Positions 37,071 to 49,574 are shown, numbered from the stretch's first letter. The stretch is DNA of 64,000 nt from Epiperipatus broadwayi (GCA_028023455.1 JAQFVV010006452.1:796501-860500), one strand, 5' to 3'. A program made the numbers and translations. Notes: generated by a model not told the origin, from the sequence alone.

Positions 37071-37084
37071 GGGGGTGAGGCAAA
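37071..37084 (+). promoter_or_regulatory. Polypurine tract
   Basis: GGGGGTGAGGCAAA directly abuts the TGTAG of the 3' LTR, the expected site of plus-strand priming. One T and one C interrupt the purines. Confidence 0.8.
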
Positions 37085-40000
37085 TGTAGATATATATAGT
37101 ATTCAATTATTTAAAAAAAAATTTTTTTTTTATTCTTTTATACATACAGAGATTTATATGTATAGATTTATTATTATGAATAAGCAGTTCTTTTTGTGAT
37201 TTATTATATAATATTTTTTTATTAAATAATATGTGTTAAATTTATTTAACTTTCATTTTGTTAAAATAGAGTAAATCAGAAAGGTGTAAAATTGTTAGAT
37301 TAGGAGATAAAAATTGTACACGTGTGAAACAATGAATAGATCTGTACAAACACAAAGATGCTTTTACACTTATTTCTGATGGCTATAGATGGCCAGCTTT
37401 GTTGTTATCTGTATCTTAAGATTATTTTTACAAAAGAGGTGCTTTGATGTAGATAACGATAGCATCAATTTTAAGTCAAACTTGTGAAGCTTTGATTTTT
37501 TTTTAAGATAAAGATTTCCAGATGTTTTTTTTTCTTTGGTTGAAATTCGCGATATAAATGATTAAAACAATTTTTTTAATCAGTCAGTCTTAAAATTTTT
37601 TAAAGAGATGATCAGTCAGTCATAAATTTTTTTAGAGAGATGATCAGTTGGTCTTAAATTTTTTTAGAGAGATGATGAGTTAGTCATTAATTTTTTTAGA
37701 GTGAGAGTCACTCAAATTATTATTATTATTTTGAGACTCAACTCAGTCGGTCCTTCCTTGTTATTATTCTTAAGCAGAAATGTAAGCTCGGATTTTTTTT
37801 TAAAAGAGAGTGAACGCTTTAATTTTTTTTTCTCACTCTTTGAAAGTTGAAAAAAAAAGAGCAAATGAAATGTGCGTTTATATAAAGCAATTTCCAGCAA
37901 TATTAAAGAAGAGGAGAGAAATGGAACAAGATTGAATTTATTATAAATTAGTAATAATTATAAAAATGATATTAACATATTTGGTTATGCATAATACAAT
38001 GCCTCTGTATTGCTAAACCAATTTTTCTGCTTCCTGATTAATACAGAATGAGTCAAAATCGCTGATCTGACTATGAAGTCATGTATCCAGTAATAACCAA
38101 CAAAATGACAGATTTTGAAGCCAACCACACAAGCTATATGGAATGCTTTGTTTCTAGTTCCTGGCTTGTTAAAAGCTCATTACCTTCAAATGAATGGAGA
38201 AGAGGAAATAGGAGGAAGAGAAAATCCATAACAGCCATGTAGAACCAAGTTTGAAGCCATAAATCAAATTTTTGTTGATTTACCTCAATCATCTAAAGTG
38301 TCAACAGCAATTATTTTTTTTAAAGGAGAGAGACAAGCAAATCCACCGGTACCTACTTATTCAAAGTACTTATAATAATTTTTTTTTAAATGGTAGAAGG
38401 AAGCCAATCAACAGTGAATAATAATGGAATTGAAGAAACAAGAAAGTCAATTGATTCAGCATTATCTTAAAAGTATCTGCAATAACTTTTTTTTTTGTTG
38501 TTGTTGTTGGTGAGCAAAGAAAAGCAGTCTGAAAATTCAAATTCAGGACATTCATAAGAAGTAAAAAGTAGATGGGTAAATATGAACTTTCTTTAAACGA
38601 TTTTATTCTTTTACTTATTAAAAGTAAACCTTAATTTACTGGTCAAAGCAATTTTCTTTTTTTGATACAGAAACATTAAAGACTTGTTTATCTATAGTTA
38701 TTTGCAATATCTCACTACATAGCACAAACATAGTTTAAATCTTTAAACTTAAATTTTCATTATTTTTCTATTATATATTGTAATGTTGAAATGTTTTTTT
38801 TTTAATTGTTCTTCAGATGTTAACCTTTTAACCGCTAATTTTATCATTGGTTGTATCAGATAAAAATCAAATCTTTTAATTGGCCAACTCACAAATTGAA
38901 GACAAAGCCTATTGTTAAAACATATTCACCTATAATATTAAATTCAACTCAGATACGTTTATAAAAAGTATATAATTAATTTTTCAGGTTATGAAAAGAA
39001 ACGAAAGTTCTTTCAAAAATAAATTGCTGTTTATTTATTCTAAAATATTCGTTATCGGCAACATAAAAGTTATAATGTAAACAAAAAGATCGACTTTTAC
39101 GTTATAGAAAAGTAAATATTTCTTTTTACTACATCTTCAATATTTTTACTTAAATCTTCAATATTTTTCGAAAATAATTTTGTTTTTTTATTATTCTCTC
39201 TGAAAATAATTTTTAATTTCTCAAAATATTCTTTTATAATAATTAAAATCATATTCGAAATGAAAATCTCAGCGTTTTTCTTTATTTTCTTTGATCAGGC
39301 AGTTTCTTTGTTCTTTCCAGCCAATCAGAATGTCTTTTTCGGCTGAGAGCATGCTAAGAACCAATCACAAATAATGTTCCTTCTTTGTTTAGGTTTAAAT
39401 GCGTTTTTTTTCTATTTTTTACTTGTAAAATAAATCGGAAGATGTCACCATCGTACAGAGCTTTTAAAAATGAATTCAATACGTCTTTAACGAAAATTTT
39501 CGTATGAAAACGAGCTGAGTTAGAGTGATTTCAGATGTCGACGAGGAGCCTCGTCGGACGCGGGAAAAGGGTTAATGATAATGAGCAACCTATAGATATA
39601 TGCATTTATAATGTTTTTTTTATTTTTATTTTATCTTGTTGCATATTAAAAGTTAATATATGTATTTTATTTTCTTTCACTATAAGGTTGCAAAAGAAAA
39701 AGATATTTTTATATATGTAATTTTTTGGGTATACATTTTAAACATATATGTTAACATTACCGAATGCGTGAATGTGTAACTGCTTACCCAAACACATCAA
39801 AGAATAGGTTATATATGATTAGTTTAAAATGGTAAATTAAAAAGTAGGGCATTACATTTGAATGGAAATGAAATAACATATACAAGTTACACCTGAAATT
39901 TATTTTATGATATGATGAGCAAGAAAAGTCTTAAATAAGCATTTATAGAATATGTATTTTTTTTTCTAATATTGATTTAAGTCAGCTTATTTTGAGATAT

Positions 40001-41754
40001 CAAGAAAGATGACAAACCTATATATTAAGTTTATTTGCTTATACTTATATAAATTTTTTTTTTATATTAATTTTTGTATCGAATTACTATGGTAATAAGC
40101 CATTTATTTAATTGTCGATTTGACTTTAAAGAAGGAAAGAAAGAGTAGTAGTGTTAATAAAATATAATTATATATCTTAATTGGTTTCCGAGTTATTATT
40201 AAGAATATTTTGTTTTTTTTTTGTCTTAATTCTATCATTTTAATTCATCATCATTGCTCGCAATTATTAAGTATTACCATTCATATATATATATTGAGCA
40301 ATCACTTGCAAATATTAAGCGTCCGCAAAATAATAGGTAAACTAGAATGTTGATATTTAGGTATTTAAGGATTATGCTTTAGAATAACCAAATTTTGATA
40401 ATTATAGTTCATCATAGAAAGCTAAAATTGTGTTGTGTCCATGAATTTAGATCATCCTCATCAATGATGGATATCATGTTATTAGTTAAAAATGTTTCAA
40501 ATAATACTATATAAAAGTTATGATCGCCATCAATCATCATAAATAAATTATAATCATTAAATTTAATGTTTAGCGTAATAAATATGTTTTAGTAAATAGG
40601 GGTTTATAGAAAATTGAATATTATACAAAGAGATTCATGGTGATCAATCATCACCATTAGTATTATTAAATCCCAGTATGAAATAGGATAATTTTAATAG
40701 ATGCCTATAAGTTTAGAAAGATGAATTTATTGTTGTGAGTTTATTGATAAGCCATGGCTGGTATCATCATCACTATTATAATCATTATTATGATATTATT
40801 ATCATCATCATCATTATTACCTTTATTGTGATAAATAATTTAGTTAAATGGCCATCAACATCAATAATGGTCTTCACATGCTTGTTTGGAAGCCATTAAT
40901 AGGATTATACATGTCTGTTCATCAATATACGCTAATGAGCTAGCAATGTCTATAAGAATCTTTGATCTATAGTATAAACTTTGGTAATATTGGGATCTTG
41001 TAATTTTATCAATATAGATAAAATGTAAGAATGTCATTTTTGTTCAATAGTCATCCAAGTCATGTGTAATAAATATGTACTGAATGAGTTTGAACTCAAG
41101 TACACTATAAATAGATACTTATCTAGATTGAAAACAATCTAGTGGCGCTCATGGGAAAACACATGTACTTAGCTAAACTGAATAAAGAGTGATATCATCC
41201 CTTTCCAACTTCATAATATTAGTTTTATAAAATATATTTTTTTATAAGTTGTCATGAATAGCACCCGTGTGTGCATATGACCATGAATGGTCTTATATAT
41301 TTGGAAAGAAGGATAGGAAGGATTCTTTGTTAGAAGAACCTAGTATTGGAGATAAGCATAAGGCACTCCAGGAATCTCACAGTGGGTACTTTTATTCAGT
41401 TGCTATATTTAATATATTTTTATTAGATGACAATGTCCAGTATGTTTTACTGTTCAAATGACTGCCCCAAATATATAAATAAATACCAAGAATCTTTAAT
41501 GCTGATATTTTCAAGTGGCACAGTGATTCTATAATTTCTTTGTCTATGCTATGATGAATTAATATAGTTACATGGTACAGATTGGATAGGCATATATCTA
41601 ATAATTAATAATTTCCCCTATCATAAATATTTATTATGGTTACAAATGTGACATATTAAAATAGTTACAAATTATAGTTACAAATACATATCTTTTATAT
41701 TAGTTTATTATAGTTACAAATACATATTTATATTAATTGATAAATATTGTTACA
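37085..41754 (+). repeat. 3' LTR, interrupted by a MITE
   Basis: Same ends and order as the 5' LTR. Apart from the insertion at 38824-39571 it is about 3.92 kb and differs by scattered substitutions and run-length changes (about 1% by eye). Its right flank is an (AT)n tract. Confidence 0.93.
38820..39575. mobile_element. piggyBac-like MITE in the 3' LTR
   Basis: A 748-bp insert (38824-39571) bounded by TTAA duplications (38820-38823 and 39572-39575). The 5' LTR shows the single empty TTAA at 28220. The ends read TTAACCTTTTAACCGC and, inverted, TTAACCCTTTTCCCGCG: short imperfect inverted repeats beginning CCYTTT, as in piggyBac-type elements. A subterminal palindrome CGACGAGGAGCCTCGTCG lies at 39540-39557. 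No transposase is encoded; the 61-codon frame from 39535 runs out of the element. Two CCAATCA motifs near 39321 and 39360 could be promoter debris of a parent element. Confidence 0.85.
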
Positions 41755-41776
41755 ATATATATATATATATATATAT
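41755..41776. repeat. (AT)n tract at the 3' LTR junction
   Basis: About 22 bp of AT dinucleotides; with the tract at 26467-26482 it marks the (AT)n into which the element integrated. Confidence 0.9.
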
Positions 41777-44700
41777 TGTGACCATCTGAATGGGCACAAG
41801 GAATTGAGATACTTTGTATCTGCATTGAATAGTTATATTGTATTAAAAAAAATGAAATAGCCTTAGAATTTTAAATTTTTTTGCTGGAAATTGTTTAAAG
41901 CTTAGATATGGACTGCTTATGCAGTTGATTGACCACTTTATAAGTATTCATTATTATTATTGTGGTTAATGAAGTATTTAATGTAAGGAAGAGGGGTTAT
42001 TTATTATGGGAATCAGTATATATTTTTTTTTTGGCAGGAAAATGCAAAGTTATTTTATGTTAGTGTTTAGTATTGATTTGAATGTTTTCATAATATCTTA
42101 TTCATTGATACCTATCCCTTTATCAACATTAATAGTCACCTCAATTATATTTAGTCAAGATAGTTTAATATTTATATTACAATGTATGTGCATGCATGTA
42201 TGACTCTGCATCATTTTCACTTCATTTTCATCTTCTAATAACATTAAACAATAGTACATTTAACCTGAAGATATTTAAGGTACAGAAATTACCTTTAATA
42301 ATTTAACAAATATATTTCTTTTGAATGATTAATGGGTATTTGGATAGGTGAATTATTTTATAAATTAAATAAATTATTCATCATTTTGTTTAACAGTTAC
42401 TTAATATTCATTTCTTTCCAGTTTGTAAATTTTTTTTTTTTATTAATATTATTTTTTTGTCTTGATTTACTTGTAAAAAATCAGAATGATTTTTTTTTTT
42501 TTAAGAAAAGATTTTTTTTGAATATGTAATTAGCTTGGGTGCAAAAACATGGGAGTTAACCTTGGGAAGGGAAATGACCTTTTGGCTTGGAGAAAAAGAA
42601 ATATCTATTTAACAAATAGCTTCCAGTAAAAATTGTTCATTATTGTGATAATTGCAGCCAATGCTCATTATAATTGTAATTGCAACCAGTTGCTGAAGTC
42701 AAATTGATTTAAAAAAAGCTTTGGAGTAAACTTCTAAAAAATCTTAGGAAATTCATTACGGAAGAATGTCTTTAATTGGAATGCAGGAATAGATTTTAAA
42801 AAGGCACATTAGTTTTTCGTTACCCTCCTTAATTTTAAACATTTGAATTAACCAACTCATAATTATTAATATTTAAAAATGTATATCGTTAGTGTTAAGG
42901 TGGCATTACTTTATTTATCTATAATTAAGAAAGAAGATAGAGTGCATGAACATTATTGTTATATAATTAATCCACATGTGTCTTCTAATATATTTTGGAA
43001 ACGTATGCAGGACTGTTTTCAGAATTTATTTTGATTTTTCACCATCTTCTGCATTATGCTTTTATGAGAGTTAAATGCAAAATTAAGGATATGTTTATTT
43101 TGATATATCATGCCATGCTTAAATTAGTTATAAAAAAATGTGACAGTATTTATTTACCTGGTATTTCATTAAATAATATGTATTTAATGAAAGAAATAAA
43201 AATGTGAATTATTTCAAATAACCAAAGGAAACTCCTCACTAAATATTTACTTAAGTCGAATGGAAGGATGGAACTGCGGTGCAATTTCTGTTCTCTTTGA
43301 TAAAAAAAAGCACTATAATAATAAAGTATTAATTGTGGAATTACTAATGAATCATGATATCTTAATTGGCAATATTCAAAAATAAACTATGCGTATATTA
43401 GATTATAGAGTGTCAAATGCTATTTAAGAAAACTATTAAGAATAATAGCGTACTTAATTTAAAACTACTACGGAGTGAATAAAATAATTCCTGTTCAACT
43501 GTAGCTTAAAATGTCTTATATTTCCATCATAATAAAAGAGAAATTGATTGTTTATGCATGATTTAATAGCTCAAATAGTGATGCTATGAACATTGGAAGT
43601 GCCGGATCATATTTAAGTTATGATTATATAAATTTTTTGATTAGCCTACAGAAATTCATTTTATGTTCAAATTCAGTTTGGAGTCCGTCCCCATATCGCT
43701 TCATAAACCCGGATTAGAACTTTGCAAGCATACTTTTTATACTTTAAGTCACAAAACAAATAACTTTTGTTTCTTTATTTTTTTTTTATTGCTTGTCATT
43801 ATTAATGTATATTATAGAATAATAAGCATACTTATTATTATGTTTTATTTATAATTTGGGTTATTATGATCTCCTAGATCATCTCAGAATGCGTATTCAT
43901 GAGCAGTGGATATGCTGGTAAAAATTGATTTTATAAAAATATGTCTTATTTTTCTTTCATGAAAGTAGAGAAAAGAAATTTTTTATTTATTTATCATAAT
44001 GTTAGAGAAAGATTTACATTTATTTTATAGATTTTATTATTTCAAAATGAGAATTTTGGCTTTAAAATCAACGAACATATAACTGAAATAGTTTGCTAGA
44101 TATGATAAAGAAAGTTCGTTGTAATAATTACAACTATTAAATTCTAAAAGTAACTTAAAGTTTATTCTGAATTAAAAAATAATACCTTAATGTATTATTT
44201 AATTACCATATTATCTGCATAGTATGTAACATAGAATTAATTTTTTGTGTGTGTATATATTCTTATCCACGCGTGTGTGTGTGTCTGTTTCACACAGTTA
44301 TGACATTTGTTTAATAAAATTCCGTTTGTGAATATTTTATGTATAAATTTTGGATGTGTCATATTCTATAGAATTGAATGGATTAGTATGTTATCTGTGT
44401 GTATTTATCTGCCAGTGTGTAAATATAATGTTAGACATGTAGAAGAGCTTTGTGAATGGAAAGTAATCTGGATGCATTCTAATATTTGTAGGGATAAAAG
44501 ATTTTGCTTATTTAGTATATTTTAATAATTTCCATGAGTAGAGCCTAGTTTATATTATACGCGTATTATGAAATGATAGTTTGAAGTTAAGTGATGTTTT
44601 TCTTAGAGTCTTGGTGATGAGGAAAAGTCCTCACCAACAGTATATTTTAGAATTAGATAAATTATTGTAGAAGTATTAAGTAAAGAGTTTATTCGCTCCT

Positions 44701-46107
44701 CATGTGAATTTCCCTTGGAACGTGTAGTCTGTATAATCATGAATATATAGCTCTGTGTTATTTAATATGTGGCCAGATAAATAGTTAAAATAATTTTTGA
44801 TATAATATTGGTGTCTTATTTTTTTGGTGGTTTGCGACATTGTCCGAAATGAAATAATTATTTAATATTTTCCTGATGAATGGATAGTTTAAAAGAAAAG
44901 ATTGTTTTTTATTATGGTGGCTTGACACATACACACGCACACGTGTAATATGAACAATATTGTGAATATAAAGGTATAAAGTTGCTGAAATTAAATTGGG
45001 AAATAAATGTTTTAAAACACATTATATTCATTTAGTACAGAATTATAAATCATCAAACCATCAGAATGAATATGATTTCATTGTTGTGCGTGAAAAGGTA
45101 TTTGTAATCAAAAATGATTGTTTCATTAGTTAGAAAAAGTTGCTTTGTTGATGGCCAAATATCTTAGCTTGATTTATTTTATTAATTAATAGAAATCCTC
45201 TCATAAATATTTATTGTGCCAACAATGTAATATATTATGTAGTTAATGATATGTTTAAGTGAAACACTTAAACAAAACAAGTATGCAAAGTTATAAGATT
45301 TAAGTTTGTTGTTAATTTATGATTTCAAAAGAGTATAAATAATGTTATATGATGGGATAATCCCAAACTGATGCTCAAAGTTTATTGGATAATTTGAAAC
45401 ATATAAGACAAGTAGTCTTATTGTAAAAAAAAGAAATATCATGTTAAACTAAATTTTTTCAATGTAATAAATGATTTGTTTATTTATTAAAAAACTGTGT
45501 CTTAAGTTATTCTTGTGTACATTTATGTTTCCATTTCCACATCTCCACATTTCATAAATCTATTATAGAGTAGATATATTATTTTATAGTTATGATATTA
45601 GATTTTCTGGTGTCTGACAATATTGTTTTCTTAATCCAAACATTATAAGGAACATTTGCCACTGGATAAACGTATTAGAAAGGTTGCCAAGTTGGTATAT
45701 TTGTTAGATGATGATATGAGATTAAAATACCCTATTTCTGTCATTATCTTATTATTGAAACACAGTAAAATATTTTGGTCAATTTGTTTCATTATATTTT
45801 ATCATACTTTAGAATTATAACTTATGGGCCAATGTATTTTATTTAATTCAACTGTGTTTGTTAAATTTCCTGAGATCTTATTGTTTATTTCTTGATTGGC
45901 ATTAAAGTAGATGTTTAGATTATGATATGCCAAGTCATAGAATTGTTTAGTTATATAATTATAGCAAGCTGATATATGTTGTACTTGGATGAGGGAAGAA
46001 ATTAAGTTGAAAGAATATTTTAATAGATTGTACAAATAAACATTGTGATTCTTTATCACGCAATTAATTAATAAAAAGGATTTACATTATATTTAATGTT
46101 TTGTAAT
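41777..46107. other. 4.3-kb AT-rich block, possible LTR of the gag-only element
   Basis: No gene seen; the several frames of 60-70 codons look random. The block starts TGTGACC directly after (AT)n and lies in front of a gag relative. TATAAATA (45334) and AATAAA (45466) occur in the order expected for an LTR, but such motifs are cheap in AT-rich DNA. No second copy is in the window, so LTR identity is inference. Confidence 0.25.
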
Positions 46108-46316
46108 ATTTCTTCTTTCATTTACTTATAATCATATATCTTATGAACTTCCTATAGCCTCCCACTGAGCTGAGCTGAACATAGACTTAAGTGAAGAGTC
46201 TCAATAATAATTTTGTATCATATATCTTGTTATATTGTTCTATTCATTAATAGAACTGGTGCCTGGGCATTTCACTCATGTAATGCATATGAATGGTGTT
46301 GGGAGTGTAGGTTATA
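46108..46316 (+). repeat. 210-bp direct repeat, copy 1
   Basis: ATTTCTTCTTTCATTTACTT... to ...GTGTAGGTTATA matches 49120-49328 with roughly ten differences. The two copies bracket the gag fragment at 47047-48990, as truncated LTR or leader sequence of that element would. Confidence 0.9.
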
Positions 46317-46318
46317 GG

Positions 46319-46540
46319 GTATGTTTTCTGTATGCCCATCACGGGGCCTCGATTGATTGATGATGATAATCTCAGTATACGTTTTCTGTACAATATGGAG
46401 GCTCGATTGGTTAATAGATGGTTAACTATAGAACTGTTTTTGTTGTCCAGTGTATTAGGCCCAATGATGATGATTATAGTAGGTTTTCTGGTGCACTAAT
46501 GTAGCTGCATGATTGATTAATGGTGCATAATTATAATGCT
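46319..46540 (+). repeat. Degenerate leader repeats before the second gag
   Basis: Three loose units containing (A/G)(T/C/G)GTTTTCTG..., GG(C)CTCGATTG or GCATGATTG, and ATTAAT, near 46321, 46378 and 46481. The placement between the direct repeat and gag mimics the leader array of the large element. Confidence 0.5.
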
Positions 46541-47046
46541 AGTTGTTGATATTTGGTGTGTCATGTCACAATGATTAGATATGAAGTTGGTTTCTGAATT
46601 CCTAACATTTGATGTATGGATATATTGTGACATAGATGAGATACGTTGCGGCTTTGGTGGGCTTGATAATTATAATGATGTATGCCTGATAGGATTATAT
46701 TGTATATGGCCAAGATATAAAATTTGATAAATAAAAATTGTGTTGTCTTCATTATTATATAGAAGTCAATTTAATGTACAGTATAAATGTAGGTGAATAT
46801 AGAGATTTTATCTAGCTAACTTATTGGTGTTTGGATTGATATTGTCAGAGTATACAGTGCAATAATTTTGCTATCAAATGTGGAAACCGAATGTCACATA
46901 GAATAACACAACTAAAGCTACTAGAATAACCTTATGTATTTATAAGTGATGATGGGAAATTTAAATTGTTTGATTGGGGAGGGGGAGTTAAGCTGATGTA
47001 CCTTTTCTTTGTTTGTGAATATTAATAAGTAAAAATATAAAGTACA

Positions 47047-48990
47047 ATGGAAGAGATTGATATATGTGAAAATTTGGGCGGGTCCCAAGAAACATTATCT
47101 CCAGGGGTGATTGTCTTGTCTCCTGATACAGATTTGGGAAATGAAACTATGAACTTCACGAGTAAAGAAGATAGTAAGGCCAAAAATGTCACCTTGGGAG
47201 GAGCATTTTATTACTCCAAATTGATTGATTTAATAAATAAGAGTTTTAGTAAACAAATGTTAGAGATGAAAGATAGTTTAGATAAACAGATGCTAGAGAT
47301 GAAAAATAATTTAATGTCAAAGGAAAATTTTAAAGAAATGAAAAATAGTATAATGTTAGAGATGAAAGAAGTTAGGGAGGATGTTAAAAGTCAGACCCAT
47401 AAGCTAGAAATGATAGAAGTTGATGTTAAGAACCAGCTGCAGCAAATTAGAGTAGACAGTGAGAACTCAATAACTCAGCTTAAGGAAGAAATACAGGAAA
47501 ATTTCACAAGGGCAGAAATGATGATTGTAAACAAGGGGCAAGAATATCAGGAGTTATATAGTAAGTATGCCTATGAATGTACTATAGACATTGAACAGAA
47601 ATTTAGAATATTCGAGGAAAAGGTAGAAGGTGTCAGAGAAAGTGTAATAGAACATCAGAATAGAAGTGTAGATAGCACCTCAAAAATAGATGACCAGATT
47701 AGTGACTGCCAAGGTCAGATTAAGAATCTAAACTTGAGAGTGGAGGCACAGAAACTAGAACCAGGTGGGACCAATCAAGATATGGTTGACCAAGTTAGAC
47801 ACATCGGTACAAAAATAGATCATCTAGAGATAGGAGGTGAGGATGTGTGAGCCATGGTAACTAAATTAAGTGAGGTGAGTGAGGGATATCAGAATTTGAA
47901 AGTAGAAATAGACAGTGTAAAGAGTTCTGTAGATAGGCAAGTTTTTTCAGACAAGGCAGAAGATAGACTTAGAAATGAAATGAGTTGTGAGTGGAAGAGA
48001 TGTCAAACTAGGTTAGAGAGATATGTTCAAGATGCTTTAGGCCAAAAGCAGCATTTAAAGATGGATGTAAGGCCATTAGGTGCTGCAGAGTTGAATGCCA
48101 CTGAGGTTAAGGAAGTATGTTGTGGTCTAGTTGATCAGTATTCTTTAGGATCCATAGAGGAGGGAGAGCACAGCAGAATAGATTTGCAGAAGTTAGAATC
48201 AGAGAAAGTGAGGATAAATCATGAGAGAGATTCATATGATTCTATGGCCCTTAAGTTTCTAACCATTGTCTTTTAAAGGGGAATCCTTGGAAACCCCCTT
48301 TGAGTTTTTGCAAAGCTTGGACGAGTTGTTTTTACTTTGTCCATTGTCAGAAGTGGAGAGGATTGCTATTGCTAGCAACCATCTGTACTCATCTTCTAAG
48401 GATTGATGGCAATCTTTATTTGATAAACCACGTACTTATGGAGATTTTAAGCATTTGCTGTTAAATAGTTTTTGGGGAGAGGACAGGCAGGACAACTTGA
48501 AGTACCAAATATCTCAAGAAAAGTACAATCATTATAAGGGTAGTTACACTCAATTTTTCAGGAAACAGGCTGGAAAATTAAAGACTCTCACTGCTTACCC
48601 TTTATCTGAACAACAAATTGTTCGCATATTATGGCACAACCTACCTTGCCATGTAGAACAGGTTTTAATAGCATCAGATAGGAAAACCATTGAGGAGGTT
48701 GTTGATCTATTAGATTCCATTGAAATTAGTGATAAAGTGAGTGATGATAAGACCAGAGCAAATAGGGAATCCCTTGCCTCTGTAAATAGCATTAACATAC
48801 AAGGTAGATCCCCATGGTATCAAAATAGGTTAGCTAGAGGCAGAAGTAGGTACTGACCTAAGTCACAAATAAAAAGTGGGCCTTATTATAATCCTCATTC
48901 TATTCTAAGGAGGAATGATGATGGTGTTCAACCATCCACCAGTGGCATGCAAACCACACCTAAAACGGGTGCGACTAGTTAAGATACCAG
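47047..48990 (+). pseudogene. Gag of a second, related retroelement; decayed, no pol
   Basis: Same plan as the gag at 31894 but well diverged. The ATG at 47047 starts an acidic coiled-coil region (K-Q-M-L-E-M-K-D-S-L-D-K-Q-M-L-E-M-K repeats). A TGA at 47848-47850 interrupts the frame, which resumes at 47854. After a frame change near 48265 comes the capsid-like domain: L-D-E-L-F, A-S-N-H-L, R-T-Y-G-D-F-K, then Y-T-Q-F-F, L-P-C-H-V-E-Q-V-L-I-A-S. A stop replaces the first tryptophan of the usual W-W pair (near 48406), and another follows at 48854; readable sequence continues to about 48981. No zinc knuckle. Downstream, where pol should begin, only AT-rich DNA and the 210-bp repeat follow. Either pol was deleted or this lineage is gag-only. 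Confidence 0.82.
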
Positions 48991-49119
48991 ATAATTAAAA
49001 GATGTGAGAATATAAAAATTCTGTATGCATAGTTTCCTAAAGTGTAAATTAATTTTATTTGTGTTGTTTGGTAATGATTAACATAACCTAACGGTGTTAC
49101 TTAATTCATTTTTTTTTTT

Positions 49120-49323
49120 ATTTCTTCTTTCATTTACTTATAATCATATATCTTTTGAACTTCCTATAGCCTTCCACTGAGCTGAGCTGAACATAGACTT
49201 AAGTGAAGAGTCTCAATAATAATTTTGTATCATATATCTTGTTATACTGTTCTATTCATTAATAGAACTGGTGCCTGGGTATTTCACTCATGTAATGTAT
49301 ATGCATGGTGTTGGGAATGTAGG

Positions 49324-49328
<5 letters not shown>
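49120..49328 (+). repeat. 210-bp direct repeat, copy 2
   Basis: Near-identical partner of 46108-46316; both copies stop matching at GTTATA, here because an (AT)n tract (49329-49358) begins. Confidence 0.9.
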
Positions 49329-49361
<33 letters not shown>

Positions 49362-49385
49362 AAAACGAAGATTTGCACGGGTTAA

Positions 49386-49574
49386 ATATATAAAATACAT
49401 ATTTTGCGGGTTCATCCGTGTTAAAAACTTTTAATATCAATTTACTGACGTTTCGACTTGGTCACACAAGCCATCCACAGAGTGGATGGCTTGTGTGACC
49501 AAGTCGAAACGTCAGTAAATTGATATTAAAAGTTTTTAACACGGATGAACCCGCAAAATATGTATTTTATATAT
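49386..49574. repeat. Near-perfect 93-bp-arm hairpin
   Basis: Arms 49386-49478 and 49482-49574 are reverse complements with no mismatch I can see, around a loop AGA. The arms contain TTGCGGGTTCATCCGTG and GACGTTTCGACTTGGTCACA. Both ends merge into (AT)n tracts, as if inserted there. No coding capacity. Perfect arms imply a recent origin or active gene conversion, and any transcript would be fully double-stranded. Confidence 0.9.

Larger units (their letters stand above)
26483..41754 (+). mobile_element. Ty3/gypsy-type LTR retrotransposon with giant LTRs
   Basis: Complete structure: 5' LTR 26483-30394, primer binding site 30397, leader, gag, pol in PR-RT-RH-IN order, polypurine tract 37071-37084, 3' LTR 37085-41754. 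Both LTRs begin TGTAG and end TTACA, and the flanks offer a 4-bp duplication ATAT within an (AT)n tract. There is no env between pol and the polypurine tract. RT before integrase, the D-T-G protease and a GPF-like end of integrase all fit Ty3/gypsy. By eye the LTRs differ at about 1% of sites (apart from a 748-bp insertion in the 3' LTR), so integration was fairly recent. LTRs of 3.9 kb are far longer than the usual few hundred bases. Confidence 0.92.

Noticed and set aside
37034-37084. An env gene that would make the element a retrovirus
   Set aside because: Only 34 bases separate the pol stop from the polypurine tract, so there is no room and no env frame.
39535-39720. 61-codon frame starting in the MITE end
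   Set aside because: It crosses the MITE boundary into LTR sequence, and only its first dozen residues belong to the MITE. No transposase similarity.
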